The position numbers and the translations under genes were made by a program. 5,289 nucleotides of DNA. It comes from Thermoplasmata archaeon. GTDB taxonomy: Archaea; Thermoplasmatota; B47-G6. Positions 1-5,271 of this stretch are shown here, one piece after another (within the stretch, counting starts at the first letter, position 1; each line of letters begins with the position of its first letter). The notes beneath the pieces are model-generated. The model did no database searches, was not told where the DNA came from, and saw only the letters and a program-made list of their open reading frames with translations. The DNA is taken from assembly GCA_003663585.1 (NCBI GenBank), contig QMTU01000064.1:1-5289 (forward strand). Direction: 5' to 3'.

Positions 1-1369
1 CTCCTTCCTTTCCAAGAGTTGCTGCCGTTGTCTCTGACTCAAGAGCAGCTCCTTTTGCAATAACGCCATGTTCCCAGCTAAAGGCCTCACATACTGGAGG
101 CCATGTATCTGGATCTCTGCCTCCAAATATTATACCTCCAAGCGGAACGCCTTCTGGGCTATTCAATGCCTCACGATCAAGGTTTCTAAACGCCTCTAAC
201 CTTACCGTAAACCTAGCATTCTTATGAGCGGGGGGTACCTCCTTTCCGTCAGGGCCTATCTTTCCCTTCCACCACTTTCCTGAGAAATTCTCTCCCTTGT
301 CTGGAATCTCAGTTCCCATGCCCATCCAATAAGGCCTTCCATTATGAACTAGAACATTTGAGAATATTATCTCGTTTGGCGAGTGAAGTACTTCCCATAT
401 AACAGGATCATCTACAGGATTTATTCCAGTGATTATCCCAAATACTCCTTGTTCTACATTTACTGCTCTTGCCTCTCCGTTTATCTCTTTTATAAAGGCG
501 AGATCATCTCCCACAATATTCTCATGAGGAAGTGTACACGTAGACGTCTTCCCGCACATTGATGGAAATGCCCCTGTAAAGTAAGTCTTCCTATTATTTG
601 GACCATTAACCCTCATTAGGAACATATGTTCAGAAAGCCATCCCTCTCTCACAGCTCTTCTTATTGTTAGTCTAAAGGCAAGCTTCTTTAGCCCCATGCT
701 ATTTCCACCATACTGAGTATTCACTGAATAAACAGTCTCGGACTCCAGATCTATGTAGATTCTCCTCTTTTCTATGTTCTTACTAGTTTTTCTATCATCA
801 AGCTCACCAGCAGAGTGTACAAACTTTAGAAATCTAGCATCTTTACCTAGACGTACGAACTCTTCATATCCCTTTCTGTACAATATAAACTCAGAATGAG
901 CGACGTACGCAGAGTCTGTTATCTGGACGGCTGGTATTGTGAACGGTGACTTCTTAGGCCCTAAGATGAAGAAGCATATAAATACTTCTTTACCTTGCAT
1001 TATCCCATCCATAATCTCATGAATCTCTCTCAGACCCTCTTCTCTAGGCATAGTATTTATGTAAGGTATTTTAACTCCAGGAGGCACTAAGATCTTAATG
1101 TTCTTTCTATCTCTAGCCTGATCAAAGTACCCATCAAAGTGCACTGTATGCCCAGGGGTTCTCAGTGGATGCTCCTCGCCATATTCTATAGCTTTTCTCT
1201 TTATGTACTCCTCGTCCTTTAGACTGTCGTCACAGACGTATACTTTTGAAGGCTTGCATAGGTCTAGGTATCTTGCAATAAATTCGTGTAACTCTGGATT
1301 ATCTATCTTCACAAGTTTTTCGAAGTGCTCCTTACTTAGCTTATGCTTGAGATACTCTATTGCGTCCAC
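1..1369 (-). CDS. pckG: Phosphoenolpyruvate carboxykinase (GTP), N-terminal 456 codons, cut by window edge
   Basis: Cytosolic gluconeogenic enzyme converting oxaloacetate + GTP to phosphoenolpyruvate + GDP + CO2. The frame is open to the left edge; GTP-type enzymes are usually about 590-630 residues, so roughly the last quarter lies outside. Visible family signatures, in order: RTPGHTVHFDG (70-80), the substrate loop QYGGNS (219-224), K228/K229 and H248 in the metal-site region, the P-loop FPSMCGKTS (268-276) with the active-site Cys at 272, the metal-binding VGDD (286-289), HKNARFTV (382-389) with the Asn and Arg that bind PEP/GTP, FGGRDP (415-420) and FSWEHG (430-435). The start is GTG at 1369, chosen because a full GGAGGTG (1375-1381) lies 5 bases upstream and no ATG is available. 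It begins 19 bases after the preceding gene, so it is probably co-transcribed. P-loop Ser276 replaces the Asn of the vertebrate ACGKTN, and Asp419 replaces the second Arg of GGRRP. Family assignment is very secure. Confidence 0.97.
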   Translation of the reverse strand, partial: MDAIEYLKHKLSKEHFEKLVKIDNPELHEFIARYLDLCKPSKVYVCDDSLKDEEYIKRKAIEYGEEHPLRTPGHTVHFDGYFDQARDRKNIKILVPPGVKIPYINTMPREEGLREIHEIMDGIMQGKEVFICFFILGPKKSPFTIPAVQITDSAYVAHSEFILYRKGYEEFVRLGKDARFLKFVHSAGELDDRKTSKNIEKRRIYIDLESETVYSVNTQYGGNSMGLKKLAFRLTIRRAVREGWLSEHMFLMRVNGPNNRKTYFTGAFPSMCGKTSTCTLPHENIVGDDLAFIKEINGEARAVNVEQGVFGIITGINPVDDPVIWEVLHSPNEIIFSNVLVHNGRPYWMGMGTEIPDKGENFSGKWWKGKIGPDGKEVPPAHKNARFTVRLEAFRNLDREALNSPEGVPLGGIIFGGRDPDTWPPVCEAFSWEHGVIAKGAALESETTAATLGKEG

Positions 1370-1374
1370 AGAAA

Positions 1375-1381
1375 CACCTCC
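1375..1381 (-). promoter_or_regulatory. Shine-Dalgarno site of pckG
   Basis: GGAGGTG on the minus strand, 5 bases before GTG at 1369. It complements the archaeal 16S 3' end and decides the non-ATG start of pckG. It lies wholly in the 19-base gap after the upstream stop codon. Confidence 0.85.
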
Positions 1382-1388
1382 TATGGGG

Positions 1389-2249
1389 CTAATATTTCCA
1401 AGAGTACCTTAAAATAGGTTTCATAATACTATTCTCAGTCAAGATAGCAGTGACCAGCCTATTGGGTGTCACATCAAATAGAATATTCCTTACGTGAAGG
1501 CCCTTAACTATAAGCTCTCGCTCCATTAGCTCTATATCAAGACCTCTTCTTGCCTTAGGATGAAGCTTAAAACTCTCTGCGAGAACATAAAACGGCACGT
1601 CATAATACCTTGCAGAGAGTGCCAGCAGGAACGTCCCAGCTTTATTTATAACATCAAGGTTTCTAGCTATACAATCTGCTCCAACAACGGCTATATCTGC
1701 TTCCCTTACTACAAGCCCAATCTGAGCATCAGTTATAATTTCATAATTAACTCCAAGTTTCTTGAGCTCGTATGCAAGATGTATGCCTTCATAATCGGGT
1801 CTGGACTCTGTTAAAATAACCTTTGGGACTATCCTAGAACTAACAAGCTTTTTTACAGTCTCAAGCACTACCGACGAGTACGAGTGCGTTATTATTACAG
1901 GTCTCTCCCCGATGTCTATCCTCTCAAGAAAGGTTTCAGCTATCCTCGCTTTAGCAGATTTGATCTCAAGTTTATACCTTTCAAGATCCTTTAGAACACT
2001 TCCAAGGCCCTTGGAGTCTCTAAGGAATTTTAATACTTTACTTGAAATGTTATAGACAGGTGCAACAGATGGAAAAAGCTTAGTAACTTCTCTGGATATT
2101 CTCTCTATCTCCTCGATAGGAAGACTTCCCTTAACAAGAGCAATATAAAAGTCTAAGCACTTCTCGGCTAGGTAACTAGCACCCCTAATTCTCTCAGTAA
2201 CCATTTCATCTAGAATCTTTTTGGCGTTCTTTGGTATATTAGAGATCAC
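1389..2249 (-). CDS. aIF2B / ribose-1,5-bisphosphate isomerase family protein, catalytic Cys replaced by Ser
   Basis: A 286-residue protein of the eIF2B alpha/beta/delta-MtnA-R15P isomerase superfamily. An N-terminal helical part carries RIRGASYLAE (20-29), like the RGA region of archaeal R15P isomerases. The Rossmann-like C-terminal part shows ITHSYSS (120-126), ESRP (148-151), GAD (190-192), LDVINKAGT (198-206), AESFKLHP (224-231) and FDVTP (258-262). In the isomerases the ITH motif is followed by the catalytic Cys (THC); here it is Ser123, as in regulatory eIF2B subunits, while the acidic residue of GAD (Asp192) is kept. It is also shorter than the roughly 320-residue archaeal R15P isomerase. 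Membership of the superfamily is clear; isomerase activity is doubtful, and a regulatory or different sugar-phosphate role is possible. The start is GTG, 1 base after the upstream stop, with GGAG (2257-2260) 7 bases before it. pckG follows 19 bases downstream. Confidence 0.9.
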   Translation of the reverse strand: MISNIPKNAKKILDEMVTERIRGASYLAEKCLDFYIALVKGSLPIEEIERISREVTKLFPSVAPVYNISSKVLKFLRDSKGLGSVLKDLERYKLEIKSAKARIAETFLERIDIGERPVIITHSYSSVVLETVKKLVSSRIVPKVILTESRPDYEGIHLAYELKKLGVNYEIITDAQIGLVVREADIAVVGADCIARNLDVINKAGTFLLALSARYYDVPFYVLAESFKLHPKARRGLDIELMERELIVKGLHVRNILFDVTPNRLVTAILTENSIMKPILRYSWKY

Positions 2250-2250
2250 C

Positions 2251-2712
2251 TTACATCTCCTCTTTCTTTATTCTACTTTCTATAAAGCCAACTATTGACG
2301 TAAGAAGTGGTACTATAAAGCCAAACGCTACAATCGGGTAAAGCACGAGTCGTATATCAGCCCCGTAATATATCCTGGTACCATGATATTCTATCTTCCC
2401 TGTTACAATTCCTCCTCTTAAGACAGAAAGGAATATGTATAGGATTATCACTCCTTGGAGCATTGAGATAAGAATACGCATTGGGGTTCGGGAGGAGACT
2501 CTATCTACAAAGTATATGAAGAAAAAGGCAATAAATCCTCCGTAGAAGACTGAGTGAGGCATAGGGATGTTTGAGATTAGAGACGAGAGAACCATGTACG
2601 GTATATAAACGAAGCCTAGGTATGCTATTACTGAATCAATGAGGGACAAGAGTATTGCTTTCAGCACATATCTAAATGGTGATTTCAGCTCATTATCTGC
2701 TCTAATCGTCAT
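2251..2712 (-). CDS. Hypothetical polytopic membrane protein (about 4 TM)
   Basis: I do not recognise this family. The 153-residue product is strongly hydrophobic. Likely membrane segments lie at about 17-47 (long, perhaps two short helices), 54-70, 79-98 and 121-144. Between the last two is a polar loop of about 20 residues (TGKIEYHG and following), and the C-terminus is charged (ESRIKKEEM) and presumably cytosolic. Two starts are possible: GTG at 2715 or ATG at 2712. ATG is preferred because GGAG (2717-2720) is 4 bases from the ATG but only 1 base from the GTG. That makes a TGATG overlap with the upstream stop, implying coupled translation. The next gene starts 1 base after its stop. It is the third of three consecutive small membrane-protein genes, so a shared complex is likely, but no transport, enzyme or peptidase motif is visible. 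Confidence 0.8.
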   Translation of the reverse strand: MTIRADNELKSPFRYVLKAILLSLIDSVIAYLGFVYIPYMVLSSLISNIPMPHSVFYGGFIAFFFIYFVDRVSSRTPMRILISMLQGVIILYIFLSVLRGGIVTGKIEYHGTRIYYGADIRLVLYPIVAFGFIVPLLTSIVGFIESRIKKEEM

Positions 2713-3167
2713 CACGCTCCAGACTTAAGTATAGGAGTTTCAAAAGTCATTTTAAATGGGAGGTATCCGGATATATTCATCCTAACAGTGATCTTAGCAT
2801 ATAGCTCCTTAGGCATCCCTTTAATGTACACTGACACATTTTTCTTAACTATATCGCCAGGAGATATCTCACCAACATAGACATTTAGAGAACCTTCATA
2901 CGTATCATTTGTAAGTGTCGTGTAGTTGTAGATAATGCTAACTCCTATGTCCGTTATCCGGACTCTTCCATTGTTAATACCATATACTGTAATGTTCAAC
3001 AAGATGCTGTTGTTCTCAAGCTTAATTATTCTTATATCCTTCAATGATATGTCAAACTTCCCATTTTCAGCGTCCTCAATGAATGTGTATATAGGATACC
3101 CTATTACCACCAAAGAGATTATCATAAGGGAAACCGATATCAGGGACAGGAAGGTAGTATATCTCAC
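2712..3167 (-). CDS. Hypothetical membrane-anchored protein with glycosylation-rich ectodomain
   Basis: A single N-terminal hydrophobic helix (about 5-29) is followed by a domain of about 120 residues made of alternating hydrophobic and polar beta-strand-like stretches. It has the look of LEA14-like or Ig-like beta-sandwich extracytoplasmic domains, but this is by texture only. Six N-X-S/T sequons lie in the ectodomain (residues 52, 58, 81, 87, 110, 131), consistent with a location outside the membrane in an N-glycosylating archaeon. There is no Cys. The frame stays open to TTG at 3182, which would add 5 residues. GTG at 3167 is preferred because AGGTG (3174-3178) lies 6 bases upstream, whereas the TTG has no ribosome site. 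The stop overlaps the start of the next gene (TGATG). Function unknown; the context is a run of three small membrane genes. Confidence 0.8.
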   Translation of the reverse strand: MRYTTFLSLISVSLMIISLVVIGYPIYTFIEDAENGKFDISLKDIRIIKLENNSILLNITVYGINNGRVRITDIGVSIIYNYTTLTNDTYEGSLNVYVGEISPGDIVKKNVSVYIKGMPKELYAKITVRMNISGYLPFKMTFETPILKSGA

Positions 3168-3173
3168 AAGATC

Positions 3174-3178
3174 CACCT
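3174..3178 (-). promoter_or_regulatory. Shine-Dalgarno site favouring the GTG start at 3167
   Basis: AGGTG on the minus strand, 6 bases before GTG 3167. It lies inside the longer reading frame beginning at TTG 3182, which itself lacks such a site. This is the reason for the shorter start. Confidence 0.5.
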
Positions 3179-3185
3179 TCAAAGA

Positions 3186-3473
3186 TTATTTAGCAGCCTT
3201 CATGAGAAGCTGAATACCCCTATAAAGTAGTATTGATCCTACCCATATAAGCACTGAAAGAAATGCCAGCCTCAGTCCATAGTAAAGTATTATTGGAGTT
3301 ACATCCGATACAAGGTCCTCAATATTACTAAGCTTTGGAATGGCTTCTTTAGTTATTGCATTGTACTCCTTGTAGGCCAAGAACCCTGAAAATATGAGCA
3401 CACTAAGACCTATTACTACAAGTAATATCGTGAGGCCTATCCTGAACATGGCTTCCTTGTCAGACTCTGACAT
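3186..3473 (-). CDS. Hypothetical small membrane protein (2 TM)
   Basis: A 95-residue protein of unknown family. It has a short acidic N-terminus (MSESDKE), a first membrane helix at about 11-34, a polar middle of about 25 residues (YKEYNAITKEAIPKLSNIEDL) and a second helix at about 60-85, ending in a basic tail (LLMKAAK). With two helices both termini are on the same side. An upstream in-frame ATG at 3512 would add 13 residues, but GGAGGTG (3483-3489) lies 9 bases before ATG 3473 and the 3512 start has no such site, so 3473 is chosen. The next gene begins 18 bases after its stop. It is first in the group of three membrane genes and may have its own promoter within the end of the radical SAM gene. 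No motif suggests a function. Confidence 0.8.
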   Translation of the reverse strand: MSESDKEAMFRIGLTILLVVIGLSVLIFSGFLAYKEYNAITKEAIPKLSNIEDLVSDVTPIILYYGLRLAFLSVLIWVGSILLYRGIQLLMKAAK

Positions 3474-3482
3474 AATAATATA

Positions 3483-3489
3483 CACCTCC
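3483..3489 (-). promoter_or_regulatory. Shine-Dalgarno site deciding the start at 3473
   Basis: A full GGAGGTG on the minus strand, 9 bases before ATG 3473 and inside the longer frame from ATG 3512. Its strength argues that the real start is the downstream ATG. Confidence 0.75.
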
Positions 3490-3520
3490 GTTCCAAATAC
3501 TTTTTCAAACATTTCTTTTT

Positions 3521-3545
3521 GTAAAAGTTTTCACTTAACTTTTAC
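3521..3545. repeat. 9-bp perfect inverted repeat over the radical SAM stop codon
   Basis: GTAAAAGTT (3521-3529) and AACTTTTAC (3537-3545) are exact reverse complements with a 7-base spacer. The stop codon of the radical SAM gene (3531-3533) sits in the spacer. It could form an AU-rich hairpin in the transcript or bind a dimeric regulator near the putative internal start site. No U-run follows it on the minus strand, so it is not a typical terminator, and chance cannot be excluded. Confidence 0.3.
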
Positions 3546-4598
3546 GGGTATTTTATAGTACGTCTCAAGCAGCACTTTATCGTAGGACTGGTACTTTCCC
3601 TTTACTATCTTAAGCACAATTATATCCCTAGAGAACTCTAAAACTTCAACTTTTATTCTTCTACTCTCAAAATATTCATATATACTTTCCTCATCCCCAA
3701 TCTTGTGTCTCCCACAAGGTCCCAGATGACAGAGATTACAAGACATTTTATGAGATATTATATTTGCAGAACATGCAAAAGGAAAGATCCTAAGTCCTAA
3801 CTCCTTAGCTATCTTTTTAATTTTCATTTTTAGGTCTCTAACATCTAAAGGAACTTGATCGTTCCTATCTTTAAACCTCCTTTTAACCCGTTTGCTTATT
3901 TCTTTAAGATGGAATCTTTTGGATAGTATATTAAGCACTCTAGGGGTCACTCGAAGAGATCCTAATACTATAGCACGCACTCCAGCTTCTTTTAGGGATA
4001 TAAGGAGCTCATCTATGTGCTTTTCAGTAATTCCAGGTACTATGGGGCGAATGAATCCCACTGCTTCTATTCCCAAGCTTATTATCTTTTTAAGACACTC
4101 TATCCTATCTAAAACGTTAACACTAGGCTCTAGCTCTCCTAAATATGAAGAAAAGCTCATGAGGAAGCTTATACATTCATCACATTCTATGAGCCTTCTA
4201 GGATCAGAAGGACAAAGCTTAGTGGATACCTGAATGGGATTTTTGAGATATTTTGATATGCTTTCCATAAATTCATACGTCTTACTTTCTATCTCTGGAA
4301 GAAATGGTTCTGTTATAGACCCGATGGCTATAAGCGTCTTCTTAGGAAGGAAATATTTATTAAAAGCAAGAGCGTAAACAAGCTCAACTCCTGTTAGATC
4401 TGATGCCTTTACCCCAGAAATTTCCATATCACAAACGTAACAGTATAAGCATCCAAGAGAGCACCCATCCCCAGGATGTACAGTCATCCCACAAAATATA
4501 GGTTTTCTTTGACTGTGTTCATTATTAACTACCTTTCTAACGTTCACAGCATCTCTAAGATCTTTAAGGATCTGTCTTTTTGCGTCCAACAGATCCAT
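3531..4598 (-). CDS. SplB-like radical SAM protein with C-terminal four-Cys motif
   Basis: A 355-residue radical SAM enzyme. The N-terminal CSLGCLYC supplies C46-x3-C50-x2-C53, which binds the SAM-cleaving [4Fe-4S] cluster. Downstream motifs match the COG1533 (spore-photoproduct-lyase-like) family: GSITEPFLPEIE (93-104), VSTKLCPSDPRRL (124-136), LEPSVNVLDRIE (156-167) and FIRPIVPGI (182-190). Four more Cys (276, 287, 290, 295; C-x10-C-x2-C-x4-C) could hold an auxiliary Fe-S cluster. Substrate unknown; many family members are uncharacterised, and DNA-photoproduct repair is not implied. The frame extends to GTG at 4622 (363 residues). ATG 4598 is preferred because TTTATA at 4624-4629 would start transcription at about 4600, making a leaderless message, and GTG 4622 has no ribosome site. 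A weaker box near 4645-4650 could instead serve the GTG. It reads divergently from the CheW-like gene and precedes the membrane genes by about 57 bases. Confidence 0.88.
   Translation of the reverse strand: MDLLDAKRQILKDLRDAVNVRKVVNNEHSQRKPIFCGMTVHPGDGCSLGCLYCYVCDMEISGVKASDLTGVELVYALAFNKYFLPKKTLIAIGSITEPFLPEIESKTYEFMESISKYLKNPIQVSTKLCPSDPRRLIECDECISFLMSFSSYLGELEPSVNVLDRIECLKKIISLGIEAVGFIRPIVPGITEKHIDELLISLKEAGVRAIVLGSLRVTPRVLNILSKRFHLKEISKRVKRRFKDRNDQVPLDVRDLKMKIKKIAKELGLRIFPFACSANIISHKMSCNLCHLGPCGRHKIGDEESIYEYFESRRIKVEVLEFSRDIIVLKIVKGKYQSYDKVLLETYYKIPVKVK
3549..3557 (-). promoter_or_regulatory. Possible internal TATA box for the membrane-gene group
   Basis: TATAAAATA on the minus strand, inside the last codons of the radical SAM gene (it encodes the Tyr-Lys-Ile near the C-terminus). 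Transcription would start near 3527, giving a leader of about 54 bases that contains the GGAGGTG at 3483-3489. The match and spacing are good but the element lies in coding sequence, so confidence is low. Confidence 0.3.
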
Positions 4599-4621
4599 AA
4601 GTTTTTCTTTCGTATATATCA

Positions 4622-4629
4622 CCTATAAA
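4622..4629 (-). promoter_or_regulatory. TATA box of the radical SAM gene
   Basis: TTTATAGG on the minus strand. Its centre is about 27 bases before ATG 4598, the spacing expected for an archaeal leaderless transcript. A second, poorer candidate (GATATAGG, 4643-4650) would place the start at GTG 4622. Confidence 0.5.
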
Positions 4630-4732
4630 TGCTTAGACGTAGCCTATATCCGTGAATATTAATACTCTTGTGACAGTTTTTAGAACTTCCTCATGTTAGT
4701 TGCAGTCCTTCAAACTTTTATCGTCTATGAAA

Positions 4733-4760
4733 ACATTTAAATAAAATTAATAGTAAATGT
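4733..4760. repeat. 7-bp inverted repeat enclosing a TATA box (candidate operator)
   Basis: ACATTTA (4733-4739) and TAAATGT (4754-4760) are exact reverse complements separated by 14 AT-rich bases. The left arm overlaps the candidate TATA box at 4736-4743 and the whole lies just before the predicted start near 4765. A dimeric regulator bound here would block TBP. Low sequence complexity makes chance plausible. Confidence 0.3.
4736..4743 (+). promoter_or_regulatory. Distal TATA box with BRE-like GAAAAC, rightward
   Basis: TTTAAATA preceded by the purine/A-rich GAAAAC (4729-4734), which resembles an archaeal BRE. Transcription would start near 4765. This would give the CheW-like gene a leader of about 100 bases that includes its GGTGA ribosome site, or a leaderless message for the 20-codon ORF beginning at 4765. 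Confidence 0.45.
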
Positions 4761-4764
4761 GTTT

Positions 4765-4827
4765 ATGATCTCATATCTTACCTTACAAAATCACTTAGAT
4801 TGCTGTAGGGAGCTAGAAGTTACTTGA
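4765..4827 (+). CDS. Possible leaderless 20-codon micro-ORF upstream of the CheW-like gene
   Basis: ATG 4765 to TGA 4825-4827 encodes 20 residues (MISYLTLQNHLDCCRELEVT). Its ATG lies about 26 bases from the centre of the distal TATA box, where an archaeal leaderless transcript would begin. No ribosome site precedes it. It may be a leader peptide, or no gene at all; short frames of this size arise easily by chance. Confidence 0.15.
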   Translation: MISYLTLQNHLDCCRELEVT

Positions 4828-4831
4828 TTGA

Positions 4832-4838
4832 TATAAAT
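4832..4838 (+). promoter_or_regulatory. Proximal TATA box of the CheW-like gene
   Basis: TATAAAT, with its centre about 32 bases before ATG 4867. Transcription would start near 4860, leaving a leader of only about 5-7 bases that would exclude most of the GGTGA at 4856-4860. It therefore competes with the distal box as the explanation of how this gene is expressed. Confidence 0.4.
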
Positions 4839-4855
4839 TATGTCTCCCAATGAGT

Positions 4856-4860
4856 GGTGA
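4856..4860 (+). promoter_or_regulatory. Shine-Dalgarno site of the CheW-like gene
   Basis: GGTGA, 6 bases before ATG 4867. It supports that start and implies a leader long enough to contain it. Confidence 0.55.
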
Positions 4861-4866
4861 ACTTGT

Positions 4867-5271
4867 ATGAAGATACTTACATTCTCAATTGGGAACAGCA
4901 CGTATGGCATAGACATAAAATACGTAAGACAAGCGCTTTTTAGGATCAAAATAGAGGAATATCAGTCAGGCCGAGATTATATTCTAGGAGTCGTTGACAT
5001 AAAAGGCACATTATATCCAGTAGTAGACTTTGGGATGCTTCTCAAAGGACAAGAAAGTTTAGGAGAATACTTTATCGTCCTTACGACTTCTAATGGGGGA
5101 TTCGTTGGTAAGGTAGACTCTATTTTAGGCATTGCAGACATAAGCGAAAGAATCTTGGACTCTCAGGTGAGCGTTTCGGATACACTCAGCCCTTACGTTA
5201 TGGGAGCTGCAAAGGTAAATGGCAAAATAATTTTTATCGTTGACGTGGAAAAGATCATTGAAGCCATATAA
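4867..5271 (+). CDS. cheW: CheW-like chemotaxis coupling protein (single CheW domain)
   Basis: CheW couples methyl-accepting receptors to the histidine kinase CheA at the inner face of the membrane. The 134-residue product is one CheW domain with almost nothing outside it, shorter than the roughly 150-170 usual for CheW. Recognisable parts are the opening strand ILTFSIGNSTYGIDI (3-17), the core GVVDIKGTLYPVVDF (41-55), GKVDSILGI (81-89, matching the V-D-x-V-x-G/E stretch) and the closing YVMGAAKVNGKIIFIVDVEKI (110-130). In the core the usual N-L-R-G is D-I-K-G, so the Arg implicated in CheA contact is Lys46. There is no CheA-like histidine or receiver domain. The start is ATG 4867: it follows GGTGA by 6 bases, and an in-frame stop at 4858-4860 excludes earlier starts. 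Only 18 bases follow the stop, so no neighbours are visible; a chemotaxis cluster may continue to the right. It reads divergently from the radical SAM gene. Domain assignment is good; whether it is the main CheW or a divergent paralogue is open. Confidence 0.85.
   Translation: MKILTFSIGNSTYGIDIKYVRQALFRIKIEEYQSGRDYILGVVDIKGTLYPVVDFGMLLKGQESLGEYFIVLTTSNGGFVGKVDSILGIADISERILDSQVSVSDTLSPYVMGAAKVNGKIIFIVDVEKIIEAI

Noticed and set aside
1203..1412. Open frame of 69 codons on the plus strand
   Set aside because: It lies opposite the start of pckG and into the next gene; Ser-rich translation, no ribosome site, shadow of real coding sequence.
1560..1814. Open frame of 84 codons on the plus strand
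   Set aside because: Fully antisense to the aIF2B-family gene, whose family motifs prove the minus frame; no family resemblance of its own.
2935..3213. Open frame of 92 codons on the plus strand with hydrophobic stretches
   Set aside because: Antisense to the ectodomain gene; hydrophobicity is a mirror of the opposing membrane-anchor codons, and it crosses a gene boundary.
3892..4233. Open frame of 113 codons on the plus strand
   Set aside because: Antisense to the radical SAM gene over conserved family motifs; no independent support.
4808..4848. GGGAG (4808-4812) and CTCCC (4844-4848) as a possible riboswitch or terminator stem
   Set aside because: Only 5 bp with a 31-base loop and no further pairing or U-run; expected by chance.
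4623..4866. Possible tRNA or structured RNA gene in the divergent gap
   Set aside because: No cloverleaf, box C/D or other recognisable RNA architecture found; the sequence is AT-rich promoter-like DNA.
4850..4870. Six-codon ORF whose stop overlaps the cheW start (ATGA)
   Set aside because: Geometry suggests translational coupling, but it has no ribosome site of its own and is too short to distinguish from chance.
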